A DNA stretch of 64,000 bases, taken from Aphodoplasma sp045626925. GTDB taxonomy: Bacteria > Bacillota > Clostridia > UBA1381 > UMGS1253. Under the pieces are notes generated by a model that was not told where the DNA came from, did no database searches, and saw only the letters and a list, made by a program, of their open reading frames with translations. Every line of letters begins with the position of its first letter. Positions within the stretch are counted from its first letter, which is position 1. Positions 32,804 through 41,601 of the stretch are shown here, piece by piece. The DNA lies in the NCBI GenBank assembly GCA_045626925.1, contig JAZUQZ010000001.1:1-64000 (forward strand), given 5' to 3'. The position numbers and the translations under genes were made by a program.

Positions 32804-33133
32804 ATGACATTGAAAGAGCTTGCGCAGTATTTAAAATTAAAACCACTTACGGATAATGTGGATGAGTCGCGCATGGTTTGTGGCTGTTATATATGCGATT
32901 TGCTGAGTTATGTTATGAGTCATGCATCAAAGGATAATGTATGGATTACTGTACAAACAAACATAAATGTTATCGCTGTTGCAGCGCTTACAGAGGTGAG
33001 TTGTGTTATTATACCGGAAAATATCACAGTGGAAGAGCATACTATAAACAGGGCTAATGCAGAAGGAATAGTTATTTTTTCATCACATGATACGGCGTAT
33101 GATATAGCAAAAAAGCTTTCATCAAAAATGTAA
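32804..33133 (+). CDS. DRTGG domain-containing protein, second copy
   Basis: A 109-residue single-domain protein similar in layout to the one at 30640 (GCYICDLLSYVM, WITVQTNINVIAVA, CVIIPENI). It follows the Fe-S protein by 22 bases and has AAGGAG before the ATG. Probably a paralogous sensor domain that could pair with the first copy. Confidence 0.8.
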   Translation: MTLKELAQYLKLKPLTDNVDESRMVCGCYICDLLSYVMSHASKDNVWITVQTNINVIAVAALTEVSCVIIPENITVEEHTINRANAEGIVIFSSHDTAYDIAKKLSSKM

Positions 33134-33152
33134 AAAAGATGGAGTGAAAAAT

Positions 33153-33869
33153 ATGAAGTGCTACTATGATTTTCATATTCATTCGTGCTTGTCATCGTGT
33201 GGTGATGAAGATATGACGCCGAATAATATAGTAAACATGTCATTGATAAAAGGACTTGATGCGATTGCGGTTACAGACCACAATTGTGCGAAAAACCTTC
33301 CTGCTATACTTGAATGTGCGCGTGATAAACTTGTTGTATTATGCGGCATGGAGGTTGAAAGCTGTGAAGAGGTGCATATGGTGTGCCTTTTCGCATCATA
33401 TGAAGCGTGCGCAAAAATGGAAGACGAAGTTATGGCATCATTAAATTATATCAGAAATGATGTTGAAATTTTTGGTGAGCAAACAATTATGGACAAAGAT
33501 GACAAACAAATAGCTTCGATTGACAATCTTCTTGCAACTGCGACGAGCTTGTCTGTGTATGAAATCGTAGAGATTGCTCATAAATACGGCGGTGTTTGTA
33601 TTGCGGCACATATCGACAAAAGCTCGTATAGTATAATATCAAATCTTGGTTTTATTTCTGATGATTTATATATTGATGCTGTAGAAATTTCTAAAAATGG
33701 TAGCTTTGATGAGCTTGTTTTAAAATGGGAGAGTCTTGGCTCATACAAGATCGTTTCATCATCAGATGCACATTACATATGTGACATATCCGAGAGGGTA
33801 AATTATATCGAGGTTGATGAACTTTGTGCGCAGAAAATTATTGACACACTTCGCAAAAAAACAATCTGA
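33153..33869 (+). CDS. PHP domain-containing metallophosphoesterase
   Basis: A 238-residue PHP-family protein. Metal-ligand motifs are visible: DFHIHSCLSSCGDE at residues 5-19, VTDHN near 43, EVES near 67-71, AAHIDKSSYS near 152 and SSDAH near 203. PHP proteins are phosphoesterases; the substrate in the hydrogenase cluster is not known. GGAG precedes the ATG at 33153, 19 bases after the DRTGG gene. It closes the first hydrogenase-associated group. Confidence 0.85.
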   Translation: MKCYYDFHIHSCLSSCGDEDMTPNNIVNMSLIKGLDAIAVTDHNCAKNLPAILECARDKLVVLCGMEVESCEEVHMVCLFASYEACAKMEDEVMASLNYIRNDVEIFGEQTIMDKDDKQIASIDNLLATATSLSVYEIVEIAHKYGGVCIAAHIDKSSYSIISNLGFISDDLYIDAVEISKNGSFDELVLKWESLGSYKIVSSSDAHYICDISERVNYIEVDELCAQKIIDTLRKKTI

Positions 33870-33909
33870 AAAAATTTTGTAGAATAATTAAAAATTTTTG
33901 CCAAAAATG

Positions 33910-33938
33910 TAGATTTTCATTTTTTTATATGCTATAAT
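33910..33938 (+). promoter_or_regulatory. Promoter of hydC-hydA group
   Basis: A perfect TATAAT (33933-33938) with a weak -35 TAGATT (33910-33915) at 17 bases. A weak -35 fits a regulated promoter. Confidence 0.5.
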
Positions 33939-33964
33939 ATATTTCGGTGTGTGTGCACCCTTGA

Positions 33965-33982
33965 TTGTTAAGGTTGTAACAA
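33965..33982 (+). promoter_or_regulatory. Rex operator candidate
   Basis: TTGTTAAGGTTGTAACAA matches the clostridial Rex consensus TTGTTAANNNNTTAACAA at 13 of 14 fixed positions. It lies ~27 bases after the -10 box, where a bound repressor would block transcription of the hydrogenase genes. Rex responds to the NADH/NAD+ ratio. Confidence 0.7.
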
Positions 33983-34070
33983 TCTTTGTAAATTTTGAAA
34001 AGTTTTTAATATTAGGTTGTAGTTTGTAAAATTACAATCGAAAAATAATATAACACTAGGAGGACCCCAC

Positions 34071-34559
34071 ATGAGTGAAAAAATCACAAGTACCTTTAAG
34101 GGTACAAAGCAGCAGGAAGAGCAGCTTTTAAAGGTTATTGAAAAACACAAGGGCCAGAAAGGTGCACTTATGCCTATTTTACAAGAGGCACAGGACATCT
34201 ATGGTTATCTTCCAATTGAAGTACAACAGATTATAGCTGAAAACACAGGCATTACAATGGCAGAGATTTATGGTGTTGTAACATTTTATGCCCAGTTTTC
34301 ACTTTATCCAAAGGGTGAGTACAAGATTGCAGTTTGTCTTGGAACGGCTTGTTATGTAAAGGGCTCGGGTGATATTATTGAGCGTATCAAGCAGCGCCTT
34401 GGTGTTGAAGTAGGACAGTGCAGTGCAGACGGAAAGTATTCAATTGATGCAACAAGATGTATCGGTGCATGCGGTCTTGCACCGGTATTGACAGTGAATG
34501 ACGATGTATATGGCAGACTTACAGTAGATGATGTTGATGATATTTTAGCAAAGTATTGA
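34071..34559 (+). CDS. hydC: NADH-dependent [FeFe] hydrogenase, gamma subunit (NuoE-like)
   Basis: A 162-residue NuoE-family protein. The thioredoxin-like 2Fe-2S site is formed by CLGTAC near residue 88-93 and CIGACG near 128-133; the helical N-terminal part carries LMPILQEAQDIYGYLP and MAEIYGVVTFYAQF. It forms, with HydB and HydA, a trimeric, probably electron-bifurcating hydrogenase coupling NADH and ferredoxin to H2. AGGAGG precedes the ATG. First gene after the Rex-controlled promoter. Confidence 0.9.
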   Translation: MSEKITSTFKGTKQQEEQLLKVIEKHKGQKGALMPILQEAQDIYGYLPIEVQQIIAENTGITMAEIYGVVTFYAQFSLYPKGEYKIAVCLGTACYVKGSGDIIERIKQRLGVEVGQCSADGKYSIDATRCIGACGLAPVLTVNDDVYGRLTVDDVDDILAKY

Positions 34560-34563
34560 TGCT

Positions 34564-35112
34564 ATGCAAGAGATATCGTTACATGTTTTAGATATTGTCC
34601 AAAATTCTGTTGTTGCAAATGCGTCACTTATAGAAATTACAATAAATGAAAATAAGCAAGACGATGTTTTAGATATTACTATAAAAGATAACGGCAAGGG
34701 AATGGACAAAGAAAAAGTAAAAAAAGTGCTTGACCCGTTTTTTACAACGAGAACAACAAGAAGTGTGGGGCTTGGGATACCGATGTATCGCGAGGCTGCA
34801 TTATCTACAGGTGGAGATTTTAAAATCGAAAGCGAGCTCGGTGTAGGGACAAGCGTTTTTGCACGATTTGGATATTCGCACATCGACCGCCAACCGCTCG
34901 GCAATATGAGTGAGGCAATGTTTATTCTTGTTACATGTAATCCAAACATCGACTTTGTGTATAAACACTTTGTTGACAAAGAAAGCTTTGTTATGGATAC
35001 ACGCGAGATAAAAAAAATATTAGATGGCGTGTCGGTACAGGATGTGCAGGTTAGTGCATGGTTGAAAGAATATATTTATGAAGGAATTACAAATTTGTAC
35101 GGAGGTGTTTAA
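34564..35112 (+). CDS. GHKL ATPase / histidine-kinase-like protein of the hydrogenase operon
   Basis: A 182-residue protein whose first ~105 residues are an HATPase_c domain: N box HVLDIVQNSVVANA (7-20), G1 box DNGKGMDKE (~41-49), F-like PFFTTR and GLGIP (~57-72). The remaining ~75 residues are an extra domain without known motif. No phosphoacceptor His domain or membrane segment is visible, so it is not a classical sensor kinase. It starts 4 bases after hydC without its own clear binding site, so translation is probably coupled. Confidence 0.85.
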   Translation: MQEISLHVLDIVQNSVVANASLIEITINENKQDDVLDITIKDNGKGMDKEKVKKVLDPFFTTRTTRSVGLGIPMYREAALSTGGDFKIESELGVGTSVFARFGYSHIDRQPLGNMSEAMFILVTCNPNIDFVYKHFVDKESFVMDTREIKKILDGVSVQDVQVSAWLKEYIYEGITNLYGGV

Positions 35113-35115
35113 ATA

Positions 35116-35487
35116 ATGAAATCATTAGAGGAATTGGCTGCTATAAGAGAAAAAGCTATCAATCAAATCAATATGCGTCATGACGGACATGATGGAACAA
35201 GAGTTGTTGTTGGTATGGCAACTTGTGGTATTGCTGCAGGTGCGCGTCCTGTTCTTAACGCTTTTGTTGAAGAAGTTGCAAAGAGAAAGCTTGTAGATGT
35301 ATTAGTTACACAAACAGGCTGTATAGGCATGTGCAAATATGAGCCTATTGTAGAGGTTTATATGCCGGGCGAGGAAAAAGTAACATATATAAAGGTTGAT
35401 GCAAGCAAAGTAAGTAAAATAGTTAATGACCATATTGTTAACGGCAAGGTTTGCACAGAATATACAATCGGCGAAGCAGAGAAATAA
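35116..35487 (+). CDS. Thioredoxin-like (2Fe-2S) ferredoxin of the hydrogenase operon
   Basis: A 123-residue 2Fe-2S protein. GMATCGIAAGA (Cys near 37) and QTGCIGMCKYEP (Cys near 75 and 79) supply the cluster ligands of the thioredoxin-like ferredoxin family, which also makes up the N-terminus of HydB. It is likely an extra electron carrier or a subunit of the complex. GGAGG lies 8 bases before the ATG, 3 bases after the ATPase gene. Confidence 0.85.
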   Translation: MKSLEELAAIREKAINQINMRHDGHDGTRVVVGMATCGIAAGARPVLNAFVEEVAKRKLVDVLVTQTGCIGMCKYEPIVEVYMPGEEKVTYIKVDASKVSKIVNDHIVNGKVCTEYTIGEAEK

Positions 35488-35541
35488 TTTTGTAAATTAA
35501 ATTTTGTGAGATTAAAAACATAATAAGAGGAGGACTCAAAA

Positions 35542-37338
35542 ATGGATTTGTATAGAAGCCATGTGTTAGTCTGCGGTGGTACAGGTTGTACATCGTCCGG
35601 CTCGCAAAAAATTATAGATGAGCTTGAAGCGCAGTTAAAAGAACAAGGAATTGATAAAGAGGTTATGGTAGTAAAGACAGGTTGTTTTGGTCTTTGCGCG
35701 CTTGGTCCGATTATGGTAGTGTATCCAGAAGGCGCGTTTTATAGTATGGTAAAGCCTGAAGATATTAAAGAAATAGTATCGGAACATCTTATAAAGGGTA
35801 GAATTGTAAAAAGATTGCTTTATTCTGAAACAGTAAATGAGGACGAAGATAAGATAAAGTCCTTAAATGAAGTTGATTTTTACAAAAAGCAGATGCGTAT
35901 TGCACTTCGCAACTGTGGCGTAATCAATCCTGAAAAGATTGAAGAATATATTGCTTTTGATGGTTACAAGGCTCTTGGAAAAGTGCTTTCAGAGATGACA
36001 CCTGAACAACTTATTGCAGAGATGAAGGCGTCGGGTCTTCGTGGACGCGGTGGTGCTGGTTTTCCTACAGGATTAAAGTGGGAGTTTGCTTCAAAGTCGG
36101 TTGCTGACCAAAAGTATGTATGTTGTAACGCAGACGAAGGTGACCCGGGTGCATTTATGGATAGAAGTATACTTGAAGGTGACCCACATTCTGTGATTGA
36201 AGCTATGGCTATTGCAGGTTATGCAATCGGTGCAACACAGGGTTATATATATATTAGAGCAGAATATCCAATTGCAGTTGAAAGACTTAGAATTGCTATT
36301 GACCAAGCTCGTGAATACGGACTTTTGGGTAAAAATATATTTGGAACAGATTTTTGCTTTGACCTTGATATAAGACTTGGTGCCGGCGCATTTGTATGCG
36401 GTGAGGAAACAGCTCTTATGACATCAATTGAGGGCAAGCGTGGTGAGCCTCGTTGCCGTCCGCCATTCCCGGCTGTAAAAGGTCTTTTTGGTAAGCCTAC
36501 GGTACTCAACAATGTTGAAACATATGCAAACATTCCTGTTATCATCAATAAGGGTGCTGAGTGGTTTGGTACAATCGGTACAGAAAAGAGTCATGGTACA
36601 AAGGTGTTTGCTCTTGGTGGAAAAATCCACAACACAGGTCTTGTTGAGGTTCCTATGGGTACAACACTTCGCGAAATCATTGAAGAAATCGGTGGCGGTA
36701 TTCCAAACGGTAAGAAGTTTAAGGCTGCACAAACTGGTGGTCCTTCGGGCGGATGTATTCCTGCATCGCTTATCGACACACCTATCGATTATGATTCACT
36801 TATGGAAATTGGCTCAATGATGGGTTCGGGTGGACTTATTGTAATGGACGAGGATACATGTATGGTCGATATTGCAAAGTTCTTCCTTGAGTTTACAGTT
36901 GATGAATCATGCGGTAAATGTGCGCCGTGTAGAATTGGTACAAAGAGAATGCTTGAGATACTTGAAAAAATTACAAAAGGACAAGGTACTCTTGAGGATA
37001 TTGACAAGCTTGAAAAGCTTTGTCTAAATGTAAAACAATCAGCATTGTGCGGACTTGGTCAAACGGCTCCAAACCCGATTTTGAGTACATTGAAATACTT
37101 TAGAGATGAGTATATTGCGCATGTTGTTGACAAGAAGTGTCCTGCCGGCGCATGTAAGGACCTACTAAGCTATTCTATTGACCCTGAGAAATGTAAAGGC
37201 TGTGGCATCTGTGCAAAACAGTGTCCTGTTGAAGCAATCAGTGGCGAAAGAAAGTCACCATTTACAATTGATACTGCAAAGTGTATTAAGTGTGGTGCTT
37301 GTGAAGCTAAGTGTCCATTTGGCGCAATTTCAAAATAA
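35542..37338 (+). CDS. hydB: NADH-dependent [FeFe] hydrogenase, beta subunit (NuoF-like)
   Basis: A 598-residue flavoprotein. Residues ~1-90 are a thioredoxin-like 2Fe-2S domain (CGGTGCTSSG, TGCFGLCALGP). The NuoF core follows, with GRGGAGFPTGLKW for FMN near 168, CNADEGDPGAFMDR for NAD(H) near 195 and GAGAFVCGEETAL near 280. The 4Fe-4S motif ESCGKCAPCRIG is near 455. The C-terminus has two 4Fe-4S motifs, CKGCGICAKQCP and CIKCGACEAKCP. This is the NAD(H)-binding subunit that exchanges electrons between NADH, ferredoxin and HydA. Confidence 0.95.
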   Translation: MDLYRSHVLVCGGTGCTSSGSQKIIDELEAQLKEQGIDKEVMVVKTGCFGLCALGPIMVVYPEGAFYSMVKPEDIKEIVSEHLIKGRIVKRLLYSETVNEDEDKIKSLNEVDFYKKQMRIALRNCGVINPEKIEEYIAFDGYKALGKVLSEMTPEQLIAEMKASGLRGRGGAGFPTGLKWEFASKSVADQKYVCCNADEGDPGAFMDRSILEGDPHSVIEAMAIAGYAIGATQGYIYIRAEYPIAVERLRIAIDQAREYGLLGKNIFGTDFCFDLDIRLGAGAFVCGEETALMTSIEGKRGEPRCRPPFPAVKGLFGKPTVLNNVETYANIPVIINKGAEWFGTIGTEKSHGTKVFALGGKIHNTGLVEVPMGTTLREIIEEIGGGIPNGKKFKAAQTGGPSGGCIPASLIDTPIDYDSLMEIGSMMGSGGLIVMDEDTCMVDIAKFFLEFTVDESCGKCAPCRIGTKRMLEILEKITKGQGTLEDIDKLEKLCLNVKQSALCGLGQTAPNPILSTLKYFRDEYIAHVVDKKCPAGACKDLLSYSIDPEKCKGCGICAKQCPVEAISGERKSPFTIDTAKCIKCGACEAKCPFGAISK

Positions 37339-37362
37339 TAAATCGGAAAGGAGATAATAAAA

Positions 37363-39108
37363 ATGGAAATGGTTAATATTAAAATCAATGGCATAGATGT
37401 TAGTGCACCAAAAGGTTATACAGTCCTTGAGGCAGCGCGTCTTGCAAATATAGATATTCCTACATTGTGTTATTTAAAGGATATAAACCAAATCGGTTCG
37501 TGCAGAATGTGTGTTGTTGAGATTAAAGGCGCAAGAAGCCTTCAGGCTGCTTGTGTATATCCGATAAATGAAGGCATGGAGGTTTTTACAAACTCTCCAC
37601 TTGTTCGTGAATCGAGAAAAACAACACTTGAACTTATTTTGTCAAATCACAACAAGAGTTGTCTTACATGTGTTCGCAATAGAAATTGTGAGCTTCAGAA
37701 GCTTTCTGAAGAACTTGCTATTACAGAGCTTCCTTACGAGCCCACAAAAGAAGAGCTTACATGTGAAATTGATGATTTGTCACCATCAATTGTTCGTGAC
37801 AACAGCAAGTGTATCCTTTGCCGTCGTTGTGTAAACGTATGTAAAAATATTCAGACAGTTGGTGTTATTGATGCAAAACAGAGAGGTATTGAAACAAATA
37901 TCGGCTGTGCGTTTGACAAGTCGCTTGGCGAGGTTGCTTGTGTAAATTGTGGTCAATGTATTACAGCTTGTCCTGTTGGCGCATTAAGCGAGAAAGACGA
38001 TACAAAGAAGGTATGGGATGCAATTCACGATGAAACAAAGTATGTTATCGTACAGACTGCTCCTGCAGTAAGAGCTGCACTTGGTGAAGAGTTTGGTATG
38101 CCTATGGGAACACCAGTTACAGGCAAAATGGTTGCAGCACTTCGCAGACTTGGTTTTACAAAGGTATTTGATACAGATACAGGTGCTGACCTTACAATTA
38201 TGGAGGAAGGTACGGAGGTTATCAACAGAATTACAAATGGGGGCAAATTGCCGGTTATTACATCGTGCAGTCCTGGTTGGGTAAAATTCTGTGAGCATAA
38301 CTATCCTGAATTTTTGGACAATCTTTCGTCGGCAAAATCGCCACATGAGATGTTTGGTGCACTTTTAAAGACATACTATGCTGAAAAAGAGGGTATTGAC
38401 CCGAAGAGCATTGTAAATGTATCGGTTATGCCATGTACAGCTAAAAAGTTTGAGGCTGCTCGTGAGGAACTTTCAAATGGCGAGCTACAAGATGTTGATA
38501 TCGTAATCACAACTCGCGAACTTGCAAGAATGATTAAAGAAGCAGGCATTGATTTTGCAAGACTTGATGATGAAGAGTTTGAAGATCCATTTGGCGCAGC
38601 AACAGGTGCCGGTGTTATCTTTGGTGCAACGGGCGGAGTTATGGAAGCTGCACTTCGTACAGTTGCTGAAATTTTGTCCGGCGAATCTGTGCCTGAAGAT
38701 AGTTATAGTATAGTTCGTGGCACGGATGGTATAAAGCGTGCAGAGGTTGAAATTGCAGGCAAGAAGATTAAAGCTGCAGTTGCACACGGTCTTGGTAATG
38801 CAAGAAAACTTCTTGATGCAATCAAGGCGGGCGAGGAGAGCTATGATTTTGTTGAGATTATGGCATGTCCGGGCGGATGCGTTACAGGCGGTGGCCAGCC
38901 TATAGTGCCTGCAAAAGTTCAGGCAGAGGTTGATGTAAAGGCACTTCGTGCAAAGGCTTTGTATGATGAGGATAAATCACTTCCAATCAGAAAGTCACAC
39001 GAAAATCCTGTAATTAAAAAGCTCTATGATGAGTATTTTGAAAAGCCGGGTTCGCACAAAGCACACGAACTTTTGCATACGCATTATAAAAAGAGAGATT
39101 TGTATTGA
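37363..39108 (+). CDS. hydA: [FeFe] hydrogenase, alpha (catalytic) subunit
   Basis: A 581-residue catalytic hydrogenase. N-terminal 2Fe-2S ferredoxin domain (GSCRMCVVE near 46), a His/Cys cluster motif (HNKSCLTCVRNRNCELQ), two 4Fe-4S motifs (CILCRRCVNVC, CVNCGQCITACP), then the H-cluster domain with TSCSPGW near 303, MPCTAKKFEA near 357 and MACPGGCVTGGGQP near 504. The layout is the M3 type of trimeric enzymes. Maturases hydE, hydF and hydG are not in the window. GGAAAGGAG precedes the ATG, and a terminator follows. Confidence 0.95.
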   Translation: MEMVNIKINGIDVSAPKGYTVLEAARLANIDIPTLCYLKDINQIGSCRMCVVEIKGARSLQAACVYPINEGMEVFTNSPLVRESRKTTLELILSNHNKSCLTCVRNRNCELQKLSEELAITELPYEPTKEELTCEIDDLSPSIVRDNSKCILCRRCVNVCKNIQTVGVIDAKQRGIETNIGCAFDKSLGEVACVNCGQCITACPVGALSEKDDTKKVWDAIHDETKYVIVQTAPAVRAALGEEFGMPMGTPVTGKMVAALRRLGFTKVFDTDTGADLTIMEEGTEVINRITNGGKLPVITSCSPGWVKFCEHNYPEFLDNLSSAKSPHEMFGALLKTYYAEKEGIDPKSIVNVSVMPCTAKKFEAAREELSNGELQDVDIVITTRELARMIKEAGIDFARLDDEEFEDPFGAATGAGVIFGATGGVMEAALRTVAEILSGESVPEDSYSIVRGTDGIKRAEVEIAGKKIKAAVAHGLGNARKLLDAIKAGEESYDFVEIMACPGGCVTGGGQPIVPAKVQAEVDVKALRAKALYDEDKSLPIRKSHENPVIKKLYDEYFEKPGSHKAHELLHTHYKKRDLY

Positions 39109-39123
39109 TTTAATTATTGCAAT

Positions 39124-39154
39124 AAAAGCGACCGAACATGCTCGGTCGCTTTTT
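39124..39154 (+). terminator. Intrinsic terminator after hydA
   Basis: AGCGACCGA (39127-39135) pairs with TCGGTCGCT (39142-39150), followed by TTTT. Confidence 0.9.
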
Positions 39155-39173
39155 GCAATTTAAAATATAAAAC

Positions 39174-39202
39174 TTGCATTATTGACCTTGTTGTGATATA
39201 CT
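39174..39202 (+). promoter_or_regulatory. Promoter of the citrate synthase gene
   Basis: TTGCAT (39174-39179), 17 bases, TATACT (39197-39202). Confidence 0.6.
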
Positions 39203-39245
39203 GATTAAAAATCATAAATAATAAACGATGGTGAGGTAAGCATAA

Positions 39246-40607
39246 ATGTCAGACATATTAAAAAAGACAGAAAAAATAAATGGCTTTAACGATAAGATTA
39301 TTGAATCATATCAACCGCTTTCGACGGAGCTTTATGACAAATATAATGTAAAACGCGGACTTCGTCGCAAAGACGGTACAGGTATAATGGCAGGCCTTAC
39401 TGCAATAGGTGATGTAAAAGGTTATGTAATCGAAGACGGGGAGAAAATTCCGTGCAAGGGACGCTTGCGTTACCGCGGAATTGATGTGCGCGAAATAGTA
39501 GAGGGATGCCAAAAGGAAAAACGCTTTGGCTTTGAAGAGGTTGTATTTTTGCTTCTTTCGGGCTTTTTGCCGACTCGCGGTCAATATGATGCGTTCAAAG
39601 CGCTTCTCGGTTCATATCGTGCGTTGCCCGAAAGGTTTACAGAGGATATGATATTAAAGGCACCAAGCGTCAATATTATGAACAAACTTGCACGATGCGT
39701 GCTTGTAAGTTATTCATATGACCCAAATCCGGACGATACAAGTTTTTCGAACATTTTTCGTCAATGTATAGAGCTTATTGCACGCTTTCCTACAATGGTT
39801 GCGTACGGATATCAGGCAAAAGCACACTATCATGACGGGAAAAGCCTTTATATTCATCAGCCACAACCCGAGCTTTCAACAGCTGAAAATTTCTTGTATA
39901 TGATACGCCCGGATAATAAATATAGCGAGATAGAGGCAGAAATCCTTGACCTTGCACTAATTTTGCATGCAGAGCATGGTGGCGGTAACAACTCTGCCTT
40001 TGCGACACGCGTGTTATCTTCTTCCGGAACAGATACATACTCAGCTATTGCGGCAGCTGTTGGTTCACTTAAAGGACCGAAACATGGTGGTGCAAATCAG
40101 CGCGTTATGGGAATGATTGAAGATTTTAAGGAAAATCTTACAGATATAAATGATGAGGGTCAGGTGCGTGACCATATAGTAAAAATCCTTAAAAAAGAAA
40201 GCTATGATAAGTCGGGGCTTATATATGGAATGGGGCATGCAATATATACACTTTCTGACCCGCGCGAAGTGATGCTTAAGAAAAAAGCATACGAGCTTGC
40301 AGAAGAAAAAGGCATGCTTGAAGAGTTTAAATTGTATGATTTAATACAAAAAAACACGCCCGAGCTTTTTGCAACGGTCAGAAATAATGACAAGACAATG
40401 TGTGCAAATGTTGATTTGTATTCCGGCTTTGTTTATAAAATGCTTGGACTTCCACAAGAACTTTATACACCACTTTTTGCAGTGTCGCGTATAGTTGGTT
40501 GGAGTGCGCATAGAATAGAAGAAATTACAACAAATAACAAGATTATGCGTCCTGCGTACAAATCGGTTATTTCGTCTCGCCCGTATGAAAATATGGACGA
40601 AAGATAA
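39246..40607 (+). CDS. gltA: Citrate/2-methylcitrate synthase
   Basis: A 453-residue citrate synthase condensing acetyl-CoA with oxaloacetate. Signatures: RYRGIDVREIV near 76, the catalytic region HAEHGGGNNSAFATR near 241, GSLKGPKHGGANQRV near 275 and GMGHAIYTLSDPR near 325. The N-terminal extension and length (~450) match the clostridial type rather than the 370-residue Bacillus enzyme. GGTGAGG precedes the ATG. It stands between the hydrogenase operon and an oxaloacetate decarboxylase-type pump, but has its own promoter. Confidence 0.93.
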   Translation: MSDILKKTEKINGFNDKIIESYQPLSTELYDKYNVKRGLRRKDGTGIMAGLTAIGDVKGYVIEDGEKIPCKGRLRYRGIDVREIVEGCQKEKRFGFEEVVFLLLSGFLPTRGQYDAFKALLGSYRALPERFTEDMILKAPSVNIMNKLARCVLVSYSYDPNPDDTSFSNIFRQCIELIARFPTMVAYGYQAKAHYHDGKSLYIHQPQPELSTAENFLYMIRPDNKYSEIEAEILDLALILHAEHGGGNNSAFATRVLSSSGTDTYSAIAAAVGSLKGPKHGGANQRVMGMIEDFKENLTDINDEGQVRDHIVKILKKESYDKSGLIYGMGHAIYTLSDPREVMLKKKAYELAEEKGMLEEFKLYDLIQKNTPELFATVRNNDKTMCANVDLYSGFVYKMLGLPQELYTPLFAVSRIVGWSAHRIEEITTNNKIMRPAYKSVISSRPYENMDER

Positions 40608-40634
40608 AGTGAAATAATAGAAAATGGTGGTAGT

Positions 40635-41408
40635 ATGCTTTTTGATACACACTCTCATTTAGATGATGAGAGGTTTGATGCTGATAGAGATGAACTTATT
40701 ACACAAATTTATAACGAGTTTGATGTGGACTTGATTATGGTTGTCGGTTCTGATATTGAGTCATCAATTCGAGCGATAAAGCTTGCGGAAAAGTATGGAT
40801 TTATATATGCGGCGGTTGGCGTGCACCCGCACGATGTAGCAAATATGACCCAAGACGATATTGATACATTAAGACAATTGTGCTCGCATAAAAAGGTAAA
40901 AGCTATCGGTGAGATTGGACTTGATTATTATTATGACAATTCTCCGAGAGAGTTGCAAAAACAGTGGTTTGCGCGCCAGATGCAGCTTGCACAAGAGGTT
41001 TCGCTTCCTGTTATAATTCATGATCGCGATGCCCACGCAGATTGTATGGAGATTTTGCGTCGGGAACGGGTTGATATTACAGGTGGTGTTTTCCATTGTT
41101 TTTCGGGCAGTGTAGAAATGGCGAAAGAGGCGCTTGGACTTGGGATGTATATCTCTTTCGCAGGACCGCTCACATATAAAAATGCAGTAAAGACCGTTGA
41201 TGTTGCGCACGAGGTACCAATTGAAAAAATTTTTGTTGAAACAGATTGTCCGTACCTTGCACCTGTACCGCACAGAGGTGAACGCAATCATTCCGGCTAT
41301 GTTGGATGCACGGTGGCAAAGCTTGCTGAAATAAAGGGGATTTCGTACGAGCAAGCTGCAAAAATTACCAGGCAAAACGCGATTGAATTTTTTAAAATTG
41401 ATGTTTAA
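40635..41408 (+). CDS. tatD: TatD family hydrolase
   Basis: A 257-residue metal-dependent TIM barrel, likely a 3'-5' DNase/deoxyribonuclease of the TatD/YcfH family. Metal ligands: DTHSHLDDERFD at residues 4-15, EIGLDYYYD near 93-101, HDRDAH near 129, HCFSGS near 154 and ETDCPYLAP near 202. GGTGG precedes the ATG, 27 bases after the citrate synthase gene, so probably co-transcribed. A terminator follows. Confidence 0.93.
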   Translation: MLFDTHSHLDDERFDADRDELITQIYNEFDVDLIMVVGSDIESSIRAIKLAEKYGFIYAAVGVHPHDVANMTQDDIDTLRQLCSHKKVKAIGEIGLDYYYDNSPRELQKQWFARQMQLAQEVSLPVIIHDRDAHADCMEILRRERVDITGGVFHCFSGSVEMAKEALGLGMYISFAGPLTYKNAVKTVDVAHEVPIEKIFVETDCPYLAPVPHRGERNHSGYVGCTVAKLAEIKGISYEQAAKITRQNAIEFFKIDV

Positions 41409-41413
41409 AAAAT

Positions 41414-41457
41414 AAAAAAAGTGACTTTTGTTACAGGCTTACAGAGTCACTTTTTTC
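41414..41457 (+). terminator. Intrinsic terminator after tatD
   Basis: AAAAAAAGTGAC pairs with GTCACTTTTTTC; the 20-base loop between (41426-41445) can also pair partly. Confidence 0.8.
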
Positions 41458-41537
41458 TTTTATATACATATAAAATTGATTTTGAGCCAAAATATAACAA
41501 GCATACAGAAAAGACAAAAATATAATGGCAAAATATG

Positions 41538-41566
41538 TTGATAGTTTTGCTTTATTAGTGTATAAT
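41538..41566 (+). promoter_or_regulatory. Sigma-A promoter
   Basis: TTGATA (41538-41543), 17 bases, perfect TATAAT (41561-41566), 36 bases before the pseudouridine synthase ATG. Confidence 0.75.
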
Positions 41567-41601
41567 AATTGTGATAAAAATATTGTCGGGAGGACAAGAT
41601 T

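Noticed and set aside
34015..34042. A second palindrome-like TTGTAG...TTACAATC sequence near hydC
   Set aside because: Arm spacing and sequence do not fit a Rex site; probably chance in AT-rich DNA.
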